From Lachnospiraceae bacterium (lineage in GTDB: Bacteria; Bacillota_A; Clostridia; Lachnospirales; Lachnospiraceae), in contig JAILOC010000165.1 in assembly GCA_024691045.1 (NCBI GenBank), positions 1 to 10,845 of the forward strand: a DNA stretch of 10,845 nt, in the 5' to 3' direction. Both the position numbers and the translations under genes were made by a program. The notes below the pieces were generated by a model, which ran no database searches, was not told where the DNA came from, and saw nothing but the letters and a program-made list of their open reading frames with translations. Shown in pieces: positions 1-6,962 of this stretch. Every line of letters begins with the position of its first letter. The first letter of the stretch is position 1.

Positions 1-3
1 GTG

Positions 4-34
4 TTGACTCTTCCCTTGGGGAACCCCTTAAGGT
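4..34 (+). promoter_or_regulatory. Putative MerR-type promoter/operator of the downstream regulator gene
   Basis: A TTGACT -35 box lies at 4-9 and a weak -10-like TAAGGT at 29-34, giving a 19-bp spacer. A spacer of 19-20 bp is typical of promoters activated by MerR-family proteins, which untwist the DNA. Inside the spacer there is a perfect inverted repeat, TTCCC (11-15) and GGGAA (19-23), around TTG. A second, overlapping GGGG/CCCC pairing (18-21 with 24-27) is also present. The position directly upstream of a merR-type gene suggests autoregulation. The -10 match is poor (3 of 6), as expected for an activator-dependent promoter but also for a chance match. The left edge of the window hides any further upstream sites. 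Confidence 0.55.
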
Positions 35-47
35 GGTCTTATCAAGG

Positions 48-55
48 AAAGGAGG
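48..55 (+). promoter_or_regulatory. Ribosome binding site that fixes the regulator start at 63
   Basis: AAAGGAGG sits 7 nt before the ATG at 63. The reading frame is open further upstream to a GTG at 33, but that codon overlaps the predicted -10 box and would place the Shine-Dalgarno sequence inside the gene. The ATG at 63 is therefore chosen. Confidence 0.85.
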
Positions 56-62
56 TTCCTGT

Positions 63-1244
63 ATGGAAAAGAAAATGACATCCGGTGAGATCGCCAAAAA
101 GGCAGGCGTATCACAGAAAGCAGTAAGACTCTATGATGAAAAAGGGCTCCTTAAGCCCGCAGATTATTCCGAGGGCAATTACAGGCTCTACGATAAAGAA
201 TCCCTTGTGATTCTCGAGAAGATCGTTGCTCTCAAGACGATCGGTTTTTCACTTGAAGAGATAAGGGATAATCTTGTCGCAGGTGATGCCGTGGATATTG
301 AGGACGCTCTCCGTATCCAGCTTAAGGAGATGGAGGACAGAAAGTATCAGACCCAGAAGGTTATCGATGCGATATCCAGAACCCTTGACAGGAAGGAAGG
401 AAAGCTCGACTGGGACGATGTTGCGGATATGGTGCGTAATATCAGCCTCGATCAGAAGGCAGATGAGCACCACTGGGATGCGCTCAGGCACACTTCGCAG
501 GAAAAGGACTGGTACGAGCTGATTTTCGAATCACTCGAGATAGGAAGCAGGGAAAGAATACTCGATCTCGGATGCGGATTTGCAAAGCTCTGGAGAAACA
601 ACTGGGCACGGATCCCTGAGGGGAGCACAATCCTGGGTTATGATATTCACGGCAGCTGGGCGGATAACTTTGAAGGCTATCTTAAGGAAAATAAGGACAG
701 TCTTCCCAAGGGTGCATCCGTTACACTCGAATTCGAAGATCTTGAAGGTGACAAGGCCTGGAAGAAGATTGACAGGGAAAAGAAATTCTCACTCGTCATC
801 GCACACTACATCAACTTCGAACTTAAGGATCCCGCAAAGTTTGTGGAAAGAGCAAGCAATGTCGTGGCTAAGGGCGGAAGGTTTTCCTTTAACGGTGCAG
901 CGGTAAACAGATGGAGAAAGTATTTCAGGGATGTGCTTGAAGAGATCGGCGCAGTCACATCGGGAATAGATGCGATCCTGGATGAAGAGATGAAGGACCA
1001 GGACAAATGCCAGAAGATGCTCGAAAAATATTTTGACCGAGTTGAAAAGACAGAGATCTCAAATAACTGGCACTATGATAATGTGGACGATATCATCGCT
1101 AAGATGAAGACCTCTTTCGAAGGAAATGAGAAAATCATATCCGATAACGAAAAGAAGATCAGAGCTTATTTTGAAAAGAAGATCAAGGCCGAAGGGGAAG
1201 TGGTAATAACCGTTGAATCTCTTTTCTGGCACTGCTACAAGTAA
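63..1244 (+). CDS. MerR-family regulator fused to a SAM-dependent methyltransferase domain
   Basis: The product is 393 aa with two parts. Residues about 5-72 form a MerR winged helix-turn-helix: the start of the recognition segment reads SGEIAKKAGVSQKAVRLYDE, followed by the GLL and YRLYD wing. Residues about 80-115 look like the usual dimerisation helix. From about 135 onward there is a class I methyltransferase fold. Motif I is DLGCG at 168-172, an acidic residue closes the second strand (D194 in GYDIH), and a GGRFSF strand lies near 271-276. MerR proteins usually bind ligands with their C-terminal part; here that part resembles an enzyme, so the protein may sense SAM or a methyl acceptor, or methylate a toxic compound it also detects. 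No MerR-type metal-binding cysteine cluster is visible (cysteines only at 171, 316 and 391). The gene stands alone between its own promoter-like site and a terminator, which fits autoregulation. Domain assignment is firm; substrate and ligand are unknown. Confidence 0.85.
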   Translation: MEKKMTSGEIAKKAGVSQKAVRLYDEKGLLKPADYSEGNYRLYDKESLVILEKIVALKTIGFSLEEIRDNLVAGDAVDIEDALRIQLKEMEDRKYQTQKVIDAISRTLDRKEGKLDWDDVADMVRNISLDQKADEHHWDALRHTSQEKDWYELIFESLEIGSRERILDLGCGFAKLWRNNWARIPEGSTILGYDIHGSWADNFEGYLKENKDSLPKGASVTLEFEDLEGDKAWKKIDREKKFSLVIAHYINFELKDPAKFVERASNVVAKGGRFSFNGAAVNRWRKYFRDVLEEIGAVTSGIDAILDEEMKDQDKCQKMLEKYFDRVEKTEISNNWHYDNVDDIIAKMKTSFEGNEKIISDNEKKIRAYFEKKIKAEGEVVITVESLFWHCYK

Positions 1245-1302
1245 TGCATCAATACAGAAGACACAGTACGATCAGCATGATAATCCTTAAATCCTTTATA
1301 TG

Positions 1303-1339
1303 GATCCCTCCCTGCATACCACCGGGAGGGATCATTTTG
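1303..1339 (+). terminator. Rho-independent terminator after the MerR-methyltransferase gene
   Basis: A perfect 10-bp stem pairs GATCCCTCCC (1303-1312) with GGGAGGGATC (1324-1333) around an 11-nt loop, followed by ATTTTGT. It lies 58 bp after the stop codon and upstream of the next gene's promoter, so it separates the two transcription units. Confidence 0.9.
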
Positions 1340-1363
1340 TATGTGAATATTTACAATATTCGG

Positions 1364-1372
1364 TGATATAAT
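1364..1372 (+). promoter_or_regulatory. Extended -10 promoter of the PfkB kinase gene
   Basis: TGATATAAT at 1364-1372 is a perfect extended -10 element (TG, one base, TATAAT). At the expected -35 position, 17 bp upstream (1344-1349), there is only a weak TGAATA, which is common for extended -10 promoters. The predicted start near 1379 gives a leader of about 43 nt. The terminator just upstream supports an independent transcript. Confidence 0.7.
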
Positions 1373-1421
1373 ATTCAGGTAGTGCGATCATCTTGGACCG
1401 CATAAAGGGGGTTGATAATCT

Positions 1422-2315
1422 ATGGCACATGATGCTTATCTTTTCGGTCAGATACTGGGAACACATTCATTTCTGCTAAAAGACGGCTTCTTAAAGCCCG
1501 ACGAATATTCGGAGATAAAGGAGCATTATTTCCTGCCCGGCGGTGAGACCGGAACCGCGGCTACCGTGCTCGATTCACTCGGTGTGTCCGTCAAGATGGA
1601 CGGAACGTGGATAGGAACAGAGGTTGCCCCGATGCTGAAGTCTTTCTATGAGAATAAGAATGTCGACCTGTCATCAATGAATTTCGTGGAGGACGATGAC
1701 GGGGTTATGGATTATGTTGTGATCGCGGGACTTGTACGTTCACCCATGGGACGATTCCAGACTCTCTTTTCCACGGGAAAGAGATGGTGGAGCATTCCGA
1801 GGGAGGAAGATATCTTATCAAGCAGGGTTGCAGCGATAGATCCTTTTTTTGGTGAGGAAACTCAGAGAGCGGCCGAGATCTGCATAAAGAAGGGTATTCC
1901 TTATGTGACCATCGATTCAAAGCACGATTCCTTCCTTCACAAGAATGCTGCGATCAATGTGGTTTCAAAGGAATGTACCGAAAACTATGAAGGAATGGGT
2001 GCGGAAGAGATAATGAAGCTCATGCAGGCAGAGAGCAAAGGACTTACGATCATAACGCAGGGCGGCGGTGATATGCTCTATGCGAGAAAGGGTGAGGAGA
2101 TACACCGCATGAAGCCCTGCCGGGTAGAAGTGAGAAGTACTCTCGGTGCGGGAGATACCTTCAAGGCAGGTTGTGTATATGCTCTGCTGCACGGCATGAA
2201 CGATGAAGAGACGGTGAGGTTTGCGAGCGCATGCTCGGGAGTTGCAATCTCGAGATTCCCGCTTCCTCTTAATCCGCCGAAATTAAGTGAGGTAAGTGAC
2301 CTTATGAGACGCTGA
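1422..2315 (+). CDS. PfkB-family carbohydrate/nucleoside kinase
   Basis: The product is 297 aa, a normal length for the ribokinase/PfkB family, whose members transfer phosphate from ATP to a sugar, nucleoside or related alcohol in the cytoplasm. The C-terminal signature is clear: STLGAGDTFKAG at 239-250, with the anion-hole GAG and the likely catalytic base D245. The N-terminal substrate motif appears as PGGETGTAATVLDSLG (39-54). The asparagine of ribokinase (GGKGANQA) is replaced by threonine at 45, so the substrate may differ from ribose. TQGGGDM at 212-218 matches the conserved strand before the nucleotide-binding part. An AAAGGGGG ribosome binding site (1404-1411) lies 10 nt before the ATG. 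No transporter or pathway gene adjoins it, so the sequence does not reveal the substrate. Family confidence is high; a specific gene name would be a guess. Confidence 0.9.
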   Translation: MAHDAYLFGQILGTHSFLLKDGFLKPDEYSEIKEHYFLPGGETGTAATVLDSLGVSVKMDGTWIGTEVAPMLKSFYENKNVDLSSMNFVEDDDGVMDYVVIAGLVRSPMGRFQTLFSTGKRWWSIPREEDILSSRVAAIDPFFGEETQRAAEICIKKGIPYVTIDSKHDSFLHKNAAINVVSKECTENYEGMGAEEIMKLMQAESKGLTIITQGGGDMLYARKGEEIHRMKPCRVEVRSTLGAGDTFKAGCVYALLHGMNDEETVRFASACSGVAISRFPLPLNPPKLSEVSDLMRR

Positions 2316-2333
2316 GTAATTATGTGAACGCTG

Positions 2334-2358
2334 TGAATGCTGATCACAACAGTATTCA
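2334..2358 (+). other. Hairpin in the convergent gap, possible weak terminator
   Basis: TGAATGCTG (2334-2342) pairs with CAGTATTCA (2350-2358) with one G-U pair and a 7-nt loop. It lies between the convergent kinase and transglutaminase genes. No run of T follows on either strand, and on the minus strand the G-U pair becomes an A-C mismatch. It is therefore not a canonical terminator. No better one is visible in this 74-bp gap. Confidence 0.3.
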
Positions 2359-2389
2359 TGAAGCGGCATCTTCCGAAACGGTACTATGA

Positions 2390-4615
2390 TCATGTCAGGA
2401 AGAGGTAATAACCCATAAGGGCTATTCTTCCTCTGAGTCCTGTTTTCTTTATGTGATCGATGATGCCCCTGTTATTATCATGTATTACATCCACATCTTT
2501 ACCTGTTATATCATCTCCCCTGTAAGCGTAGGCTTCGTAAGTATCTATGAAAGCCAGAAGCTTACGGGGGATTTCTTTTTCGGCTCTTTTTCCGAACTCT
2601 TCAAAGGTTTCTTCATCGGGCTTTGATAATCCGGCAATTTTGAGAAGCTTCATATTCCTGGTAAAGTAAATGACGTATTTTTTCTCATCACTGCTGAGAG
2701 CGTATCTGATACGCCCTATGAGTTTTATCATGATGAGGAGAAGGAACGCTGCGGACAGAGAAACTGCGGCGATCAGTGCCGGATATCTCCAGTCGATGGG
2801 GGGTTCTTCTTCATGTTCTTCGGTCTCTAAATCCGGTAGCTCCACTTCGGGTTCATAAACGTAATCTTCGTTTACCGTGGATACTCTTTCCTTTTCTTCG
2901 GAAAGCTCTGCTGAAGTTTTCCATCTGTCCATCATTCTGAAGCCGGGAGTCGGTTCATATGCTATCCATCCCACTCCCTTGATATAACATTCGGGCCATG
3001 CATGGGCACAGTTTTCTGTGACCACAGCCGAACCGCGGTTATGAAGCTCTATGCGGTAACCCTGTACGAATCTGGAAGGGATGCCTATGTATCTCGATAT
3101 CAGGACAAATGCGCTGGCATAGTAAACGCAGTAACCCTCCTGTTTTTCAAATATCAGATAATCAAGGAATTCCGATGAGGTATCGACATCGTCAGGAATC
3201 GCACCGACTCTGATGTTATATCTCATGGAATTAAAAAGCTTCTCGAGTTTTTTGAGCTTTTCGGCGTCCGTGGTGCAGTCTTCGAAAAACTCATCAAGAT
3301 ATTCTTTCAGCTCGGGAGAGATATCGGGCCTGCTTAAGTAAACCTCATCCATTCTCTCTCTGTACACTTCGAGTTCCTCGAAAGATATATTCGGAATGCT
3401 CTTTAAGTAGAATGAATTCTGTGTACGCAGCCATTCATTCTCATCGTCAGCCGTTTCAGACTCAAGGAAGTCTTCGAATTCGGGACTGTCGGTGTTTAGT
3501 CTGAAATACTCCGCAGAATACATGTCGCCGTATGTCATTCGTTCTTCCGAAAAAGGATCACCGCCGCTTGAAACGTACGGAAGATCATCGCTCATATACA
3601 TGAAATTATAGTATTTATGCGGCGTGAAATAATGCGTGGTGTACATGTTGAGAACGTGCATGTCGAGCTGGCCGTGTCTTATATAATCGGTATAAAGATC
3701 TCCGGAATAAAGTCTTGCTGCATACAGGGTTTCAAGGCAGTCCGTAAGGGAATCCATATCGGATTCATCGTAGGTTTTCTTCCATTCAAGGTTCTCAAAT
3801 GTATCAAAAGTCTTGCCCGCCAGATAGGCATAGGAAGAATTTCCGGTTATCTGTGTCACTTCGAGAACTTTTTTGTCATTTTCGCCGGAGCCGTCTCCGA
3901 TTGAAGCATATTCGGAAAAACCGAGGAATGAGTCCGCACTGTCCCTCTGTCCGAGACTGAGAAGATATTCCTTGATCCTGTAATAATTGTCATAAGCCGT
4001 CTGTGCGATCTTCTTTGCGAGTGCCCAGTCGTACGGTTCATCCTTAGCGGGGAAGATGAGCATGAGGATCAGGAACAGAACAAGGAAGGGGGAAATGAAG
4101 ACAAGATGCTTTTTGGCTTCGACCTTGCCGAGCTTCTTCCATCCTGTCTGTATCTCATCGGCAAAAGTGCATAGCATGAATAAGAAAGCAAAGGCCACTA
4201 CCGCTTTAGGAATATCTATCCCCCTGAACATCACGTATGCGAGAGCCGCTGCGAGGATGACGGATATCACGGGACGGATGAATCTGAACGAACACAGCAC
4301 CTTGCCGGCGACTGTAACGATCGCAGGCATAACGAGCCCCATAATCAGCCACGGATGATCTTCAAGGAGTGAACTTTTTATGCTCACGGGAAGAAGAAAG
4401 GCCGACGCGGCGGCTATGGTGATAAGTGATCCGCCGAGTATTATCTTTCCCGTATTTTTAAGATGTATGAAGATCAGTATGACCGAGGATACGGTGAATG
4501 ATACCAGGAAAACCGGAAGTGTTTTTACACCTTCGTAAGTATGGCAAACAGCCCACAGTGTGGGGATCAGTGAAAGAGATATGAGATATATGATGTCATA
4601 TACAAATGCGATCAT
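2390..4615 (-). CDS. Membrane transglutaminase-like protein (TgpA/DUF3488-type layout)
   Basis: The product is 741 aa. The N-terminal ~190 residues contain about seven hydrophobic segments (approximately 1-23, 33-52, 58-77, 89-108, 112-130, 138-155 and 170-188). A large, probably extracytoplasmic region follows, then one more membrane helix at about 612-634 and a ~105-residue cytoplasmic tail resembling DUF4129. The transglutaminase-like core has the expected triad order: C496 in GYCVYYASAF, H538 in AHAWPECY and the acid E554 in AYEPTPG. Spacing is normal, and Glu in place of Asp is common in this subgroup. The activity could be cross-linking or proteolysis of surface proteins; the sequence does not decide. 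The gene is last in the moxR-DUF58 operon. The DUF58 stop overlaps this start as TGATG, with AGAGG about 7 nt before the ATG. A GTG at 4618, one codon earlier, is an alternative start giving 742 aa. Confidence 0.88.
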   Translation of the reverse strand: MIAFVYDIIYLISLSLIPTLWAVCHTYEGVKTLPVFLVSFTVSSVILIFIHLKNTGKIILGGSLITIAAASAFLLPVSIKSSLLEDHPWLIMGLVMPAIVTVAGKVLCSFRFIRPVISVILAAALAYVMFRGIDIPKAVVAFAFLFMLCTFADEIQTGWKKLGKVEAKKHLVFISPFLVLFLILMLIFPAKDEPYDWALAKKIAQTAYDNYYRIKEYLLSLGQRDSADSFLGFSEYASIGDGSGENDKKVLEVTQITGNSSYAYLAGKTFDTFENLEWKKTYDESDMDSLTDCLETLYAARLYSGDLYTDYIRHGQLDMHVLNMYTTHYFTPHKYYNFMYMSDDLPYVSSGGDPFSEERMTYGDMYSAEYFRLNTDSPEFEDFLESETADDENEWLRTQNSFYLKSIPNISFEELEVYRERMDEVYLSRPDISPELKEYLDEFFEDCTTDAEKLKKLEKLFNSMRYNIRVGAIPDDVDTSSEFLDYLIFEKQEGYCVYYASAFVLISRYIGIPSRFVQGYRIELHNRGSAVVTENCAHAWPECYIKGVGWIAYEPTPGFRMMDRWKTSAELSEEKERVSTVNEDYVYEPEVELPDLETEEHEEEPPIDWRYPALIAAVSLSAAFLLLIMIKLIGRIRYALSSDEKKYVIYFTRNMKLLKIAGLSKPDEETFEEFGKRAEKEIPRKLLAFIDTYEAYAYRGDDITGKDVDVIHDNNRGIIDHIKKTGLRGRIALMGYYLFLT

Positions 4616-5778
4616 CACAGCACCTCTTTCAGGTCTTCTTCCGTTCCGATGCGGAAGAATCTGCCGTTTAGCAGCGTTCTTGCATTTTCGGCCTCATGTT
4701 CGCTGTCCGTAATGAGATATACGATCACCGTCACACCGTTAAGTTCCATAATGCGGATCGCTTCAAGCGCATCGTCACTCGGTGTATGGAGAACGGCGAT
4801 GACTATCCTGTGCGCAAAAAGAGTGCCTTCTGAGATGAGCTGCGAAAGCATGCTCTTTACGGAGGTGCCCATTTCGAATCTGTATCCTGAGAGGAAGGTG
4901 TAGAATTCCTTGAACGTATCCTCATTCTTGATGAGGTCGGAATGCAGAACGGTCTGATAAGTGTATGCGGACACATCTACGGAGTTTGAAAGGAAAAAAC
5001 TCAGAAGAGCAATGACTGTTTCCGTGATCTTGTTTTCGAGCGGAAGATAATCGCATGGATCCTGTGAATATCTTTCCGGATCCATGATGATACCGATACC
5101 CTGTTTTTCCTCACCTGTTGTGTTTCTGACAAAAAGCTTTCCGTTTGCTGCGGTCAGTTTCCAGTGGATCTTCCTGATATCATCGCCCGGGACATATTCT
5201 CTTACCGTAACATCGGGTTCGGTATTTCCGCCGAGCGAATCTACGGACGCCGAATCGATATTTTCGAGTGTTTTGAGCGTGACGGGTCTGTAAACGGCGG
5301 GAAGAACGTTTACACGGAAGGGTTCCCTGTTTTTGAAAGTGAGTCTGAAGATCTTAAGATAATCCCTGATGATTATCTTCCTGACTCCGACCTCGTATTC
5401 ACCGCGGTATTTGCAGAAAAGGGATGTTTCTTTTTTGATGCCGGAATGCGGCTGAAGCTCATATTCCGCGTTTTCGTCTATTCCGCTTATTGTTGAAAAA
5501 GGACTGAAGAAGGTTATCTGAATTCCCGAATAAGTAAACGGGTCCTCGTTCTGAAGAGTTATGTAGAAATCGGATATGCTTCCCGCAACAACATTTTTTC
5601 TGTTTACATCCTGATATATCTTGAAACGGATGAGTACGATGAGAGTGTAGAGAAGCGATATGAATGGAGTAAGAGTTACGGCTGCAAAAAAGCCGTAGCT
5701 GACAGGGCCGCCGTAATAGGTTATGCCGACCAGGGATAGGATCCATAATAATATTAAGACGATCCTGCGAGCTGTCAT
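4615..5778 (-). CDS. DUF58 domain protein
   Basis: The product is 387 aa. Two adjacent hydrophobic segments (about 5-24 and 28-50) anchor the N terminus in the membrane. A beta-rich region follows, then the DUF58 signature REYVPGDDIRKIHWKLTAA at 193-211. The C-terminal part (about 225-355) should adopt a von Willebrand A-like fold. Where many relatives carry a DxSxS metal site, this protein has D233-P-E-R-Y, so the metal site looks incomplete. DUF58 proteins nearly always sit beside MoxR ATPases and are thought to be their partners; the biochemical role is not established. The gene starts 1 nt after the moxR stop codon with only a weak ribosome binding site, and its own stop overlaps the transglutaminase start, so the three proteins are probably made by coupled translation. 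Family assignment is firm, molecular role open. Confidence 0.9.
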   Translation of the reverse strand: MTARRIVLILLWILSLVGITYYGGPVSYGFFAAVTLTPFISLLYTLIVLIRFKIYQDVNRKNVVAGSISDFYITLQNEDPFTYSGIQITFFSPFSTISGIDENAEYELQPHSGIKKETSLFCKYRGEYEVGVRKIIIRDYLKIFRLTFKNREPFRVNVLPAVYRPVTLKTLENIDSASVDSLGGNTEPDVTVREYVPGDDIRKIHWKLTAANGKLFVRNTTGEEKQGIGIIMDPERYSQDPCDYLPLENKITETVIALLSFFLSNSVDVSAYTYQTVLHSDLIKNEDTFKEFYTFLSGYRFEMGTSVKSMLSQLISEGTLFAHRIVIAVLHTPSDDALEAIRIMELNGVTVIVYLITDSEHEAENARTLLNGRFFRIGTEEDLKEVL

Positions 5779-5779
5779 A

Positions 5780-6703
5780 TTATTCTTTCGTGGGAACTTT
5801 TACCTTGAGTATGATGCTCCTTATGATCGAGTCCTTCTTTTCGCCGGCGATGCGGCTTTCGGGAGTGAGCACAAGTCTGTGGTTCAGAACGTTAACGGCA
5901 ACGGCTTTGATGTCGTCGGGCTTTACGAAATCCCTTCCGGACAGAAATGCCTTGGCCTGTGATGCGCTTACGAGTGAAAGAAGAGCCCTGGGCGATGCGC
6001 CGAGAATGAAACGCGATTCGTTTCTGGTAAGCTCGATGATCCCTCTCGCATATGCAAGGCAGCCGTCTGCAACAGTTATTTCGCGGACCTTCTTTTTCAT
6101 GTCGAGAACTTCCTGTGCTGAACATACCGGCTTTATCGCATTCGCGGTTTTGCCTTCAATGTGATTTCGAGCAAGCTTTATCTCTTCATCCTTACCGGGA
6201 TAACCGATGCTTAGTCTCATCATGAATCTGTCGACTGACGCTTCCGGAAGGGGATAGGTTCCGATGAATTCGGCAGGATTCTGGGTTGCGATCACCATGA
6301 ATGGATCGGGAAGATCGTATTTTACCCCGTCGACGGTAACGCTTCCCTCGGCCATTGCTTCGAGGAGTGCGGACTGGGTCTTGGGTGAAGTTCTGTTGAT
6401 CTCATCGGCAAGAAGTATGCTGCACATTATCGCACCTTCCCTGTATTCGAATTCGCCGTTCTTCATATTATATACGGATATACCTGTGACATCGCCCGGA
6501 AGAGTATCGGGTGTAAACTGGATGCGTCCGAACGACATGTCGACAGAACCTGCCAGAACCCTGGCGAGGGTTGTCTTTCCGACACCGGGAACATCTTCTA
6601 TAAGAACATGTCCGCCCGCAAGGAGACATATGAGGACATTTTCCGTAACGTCTTCTTTTCCGACGAAATAATCATTTATCTGTGCACGTAATTTATCAAT
6701 CAT
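5780..6703 (-). CDS. MoxR-family AAA+ ATPase
   Basis: The product is 307 aa, a typical length for the MoxR family of cytoplasmic chaperone-like ATPases, which help assemble or activate partner proteins. Visible motifs are Walker A in EDVPGVGKTTLA (K43, T44), Walker B in ILLADE (D100, E101), sensor 1 at ATQNP (139-143), the arginine finger region EASVDRF (R159) and sensor 2 at GASPRA (R239). The family motif GTYPLPEA (148-155) is also present. The ATG at 6703 has AAAGAGG a few bases upstream. It is the first gene of the leftward operon with DUF58 and the transglutaminase-like protein, the usual trio in which MoxR is proposed to act on its vWA-like neighbour. All ATPase residues look intact. 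The exact cellular task of this trio is unknown. Confidence 0.95.
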   Translation of the reverse strand: MIDKLRAQINDYFVGKEDVTENVLICLLAGGHVLIEDVPGVGKTTLARVLAGSVDMSFGRIQFTPDTLPGDVTGISVYNMKNGEFEYREGAIMCSILLADEINRTSPKTQSALLEAMAEGSVTVDGVKYDLPDPFMVIATQNPAEFIGTYPLPEASVDRFMMRLSIGYPGKDEEIKLARNHIEGKTANAIKPVCSAQEVLDMKKKVREITVADGCLAYARGIIELTRNESRFILGASPRALLSLVSASQAKAFLSGRDFVKPDDIKAVAVNVLNHRLVLTPESRIAGEKKDSIIRSIILKVKVPTKE

Positions 6704-6734
6704 AACTTACCTCTTTATACAAAAGCCGATCTTT

Positions 6735-6791
6735 CCTGTTTACGGTTTTATCATAAGAGCGGTTTTTATGCTCGGGCACCGCTAAAACAGG
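6735..6791 (-). other. Predicted hairpin in the moxR operon leader
   Basis: Two nested inverted repeats pair across the untranslated leader: CCTGTTT (6735-6741) with AAACAGG (6785-6791), and AGCGGT (6758-6763) with ACCGCT (6778-6783). GTTTT (6745-6749) can instead pair with AAAAC (6784-6788), so two mutually exclusive outer stems are possible. The structure lies between the predicted moxR promoter and its ribosome binding site. It has no terminator-like T run on the minus strand. A regulatory role is inference. Confidence 0.4.
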
Positions 6792-6803
6792 GCATTTTAC
6801 GAT

Positions 6804-6825
6804 ATTATACCCTTTTTTGCGTCAA
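6804..6825 (-). promoter_or_regulatory. Probable promoter of the moxR operon
   Basis: On the minus strand there is a perfect TATAAT (complement of 6804-6809) and a TTGACG (complement of 6820-6825). They are only 10 bp apart, too close to act as one promoter, so TATAAT may work with an AT-rich upstream sequence (TATATATA-like, to about 6835) instead. The predicted leader is about 94 nt. The -10 box is convincing; the -35 assignment is not. Confidence 0.5.
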
Positions 6826-6870
6826 ATATATATAAACTATGGGTTGGGCGGTCTTGAGGATAGTGGAAAT

Positions 6871-6899
6871 TTGACGGAATATGCCGAATTCTTTAAAAT
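6871..6899 (+). promoter_or_regulatory. Sigma-A-type promoter of the antiporter-trkA operon
   Basis: TTGACG (6871-6876) and TAAAAT (6894-6899) are separated by exactly 17 bp, five of six matches to consensus in each box. Transcription would begin near 6906, leaving a leader of about 57 nt before the antiporter ATG at 6963. This promoter is back to back with the moxR promoter in the same 259-bp gap, which otherwise holds only the leader hairpin. Confidence 0.8.
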
Positions 6900-6962
6900 A
6901 TAAGGGATAAAATATACGGTTCTGACAGATAAAGCTTCCTGAAAGAACCCGAAAGGATCCGC

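Noticed and set aside
33..62. GTG at 33 as the start of the MerR-type gene
   Set aside because: It overlaps the predicted -10 box, and the strong AAAGGAGG would fall inside the coding region. The ATG at 63 is correctly spaced from it.
2334..2358. Bidirectional intrinsic terminator between the convergent genes
   Set aside because: There is no T tract on either strand and the stem contains a mismatch in the minus-strand RNA. It is kept only as a low-confidence hairpin.
5164..5496. A 110-codon plus-strand open frame opposite the DUF58 gene
   Set aside because: It is a shadow of the coding strand. It has no ribosome binding site or domain and lies inside a gene with a clear family motif.
2390..6703. 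The MoxR-DUF58-transglutaminase trio as a new system
   Set aside because: This gene set is widespread in bacteria. Its order, coupling and domain content here are ordinary even though its function is poorly understood.
6804..6825. TTGACG and TATAAT on the minus strand read as one full promoter
   Set aside because: The spacer is only 10 bp, while 16-18 bp is needed. Only the TATAAT box is kept as likely functional.
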